Assembly: GCA_023807065.1 (NCBI GenBank)
Contig: JAJJLU010004315.1
Location: forward strand, 1-14,931
Length of the DNA stretch: 14,931 bases
Direction: 5' to 3'
From: Isotricha intestinalis
Taxonomy: Eukaryota; Ciliophora; Litostomatea; Vestibuliferida; Isotrichidae
Below the pieces are notes generated by a model. The model saw only the letters and a program-made list of their open reading frames with translations, searched no databases and was not told where the DNA came from. Below are positions 14,280 through 14,931 of this stretch, one piece after another. A program made the translations under genes and the position numbers. How positions within the stretch are numbered: position 1 is the stretch's first letter; each line of letters begins with the position of its first letter.

Positions 14280-14931
14280 TTAAATATTAATTTATATAAA
14301 AAAACGGAAATTTCAAAAATTAAAGCTTTTTATTCTTTAAATCAACTTTTTTCTTATATATCAGATAAGAGAAAATTTCAAATTATCAAATATAATATTT
14401 ATCTTAATAAAAAACTGGATTTATCAATTGATGATTATAATGAATTTTTTTTTCCAAAAAAAATAAATAAATATGATTATGTCTTTATTGATGATTATTA
14501 TATTGAATTTAAAAATGATTTGAATAATATTATTGATGATAATTCATATAATTTATTTTTAAATGCATTATCAAAGAAAAAAGATTTTATTTTAAATATT
14601 AAAGATAAAGATTTTAATTTAATGATTGAAAATAAATATTTTAAAAGAAAATCCTCGTTTTGAAATAGAAAAAATAAATTATCCAAGATTATTGTTGATT
14701 AAAGATAATAAATTAACAAATAAAGCAATTAATATTTTTAAAAATATATTTAAATTATTTTCAATTAATGGAAAAATGAATAAAGAACAATCAATTAATT
14801 ATTTTACTAATTGTGGATATTTTGAATTGGGTTCTAATAAAAAAATTGATGATCAATTATTTGTATATGATAAGGATAAAGATGGATTTATATTATTTGA
14901 AGATTTTATTAAATATTATTATGATTTAATT
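14280..14931 (+). pseudogene. EF-hand protein gene, partial, interrupted by a +1 slip (runs off right edge)
   Basis: One plus frame is open from 14280 to a TGA at 14661-14663 and includes YVFIDDYYIEFKND and FLNALSKKKDFILNIKD. The coding signal then continues one frame over from about 14644 (ENPRFEIEKINYPRLLLIKD) to the window end. The join falls in a four-base A run at 14643-14646; with three A residues the two frames would read through. Near the end is a clean EF-hand loop, DKDKDGFILFED at 14869-14904, with Asp at 1, 3 and 5, Gly at 6 and Asp rather than Glu at 12; a weaker EF-like helix pair precedes it (FKLFSINGKMNKEQ). The combination of PRLLL followed by an EF-hand pair recalls large protist ubiquitin-specific proteases, from memory and weakly. 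It may be a live gene with a sequencing indel; the real start is not identified. Confidence 0.5.

Noticed and set aside
14000..14280. Plus-strand reading of the minus fragment (Phe/Ser/Cys-rich with few stops)
   Set aside because: Its composition and G/C-ending codons resemble antisense frames of real genes here, while the minus reading is Lys/Glu/Asp-rich with the local codon preference.
14498..14686. Minus-strand 62-codon frame
   Set aside because: Antisense to the EF-hand gene; Phe/Leu/Ser-rich like other shadows.
1..14931. Ciliate-type reassignment of TAA to Gln across the window
   Set aside because: Intact genes encode Gln with CAA and end at TAA at natural protein ends, most clearly the thiolase after its last conserved motif.

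Overview
This window is nuclear DNA from a very AT-rich eukaryote. Coding regions look intronless, intergenic gaps are short A/T-dominated stretches, and the proteins are Asn/Lys/Ile-rich. The standard code reads every intact gene cleanly: Gln is CAA, Trp is TGG, and all nine visible stops are TAA. Dense genes with gaps mostly of 50-250 bp, lipid-anchored kinase-like and CAP proteins, and a LITAF zinc ribbon fused to a C-terminal domain that I recall from ciliate proteomes all suggest a protist, most likely a ciliate using the standard code (macronuclear DNA). This is an inference. Other AT-rich protists or anaerobic fungi are not excluded, and no rRNA, telomere or mitochondrial marker is present to settle it.

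Layout. Positions 1-165 hold the 3' end of an Asn/Lys-rich gene whose first 122 bp are an exact inverted copy of part of a gene about 4 kb away. Next come a myristoylation-type pseudokinase (304-1698, +) and, convergent with it, a 1268-residue low-complexity protein built on 132-bp tandem repeats (5555-1749, -). Three more minus-strand genes follow: a LITAF-like membrane protein (6488-5622, probably truncated at its 5' end by a one-base slip in a poly(A) run), a lipid-anchored CAP/SCP protein (7575-6820) and a coiled-coil RING E3 (8346-7690). A 118-bp divergent gap separates the RING gene from a peroxisomal-type 3-ketoacyl-CoA thiolase (8465-9676, +), which has a clear candidate PTS2 signal. 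A broken gene (9711 to about 10170) follows. Then comes a 722-residue multi-pass protein with a diverged chitin-synthase-like layout (12491-10323, -). It is divergent from a small secreted ten-cysteine protein with a knottin spacing (12641-12961, +).

From 13000 to about 14280 no gene is intact. Instead there are coding-like fragments on both strands: an unknown piece, two kelch-like repeats and another unknown piece. Their reading is broken by frameshifts and by TAA/TGA at positions where Gln or Trp would fit. The last about 650 bp encode an EF-hand protein that runs off the right edge and is interrupted by one +1 slip in an A run.

The genes do not form an obvious pathway; they are neighbours in a compact eukaryotic genome. 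The main points of interest are the exact inverted repeat, two apparently inactivated enzyme homologues (kinase and chitin-synthase-like), the PTS2 thiolase, the knottin-like secreted protein and the decaying-gene zone. I see no defence system, CRISPR array, transposase or viral gene.
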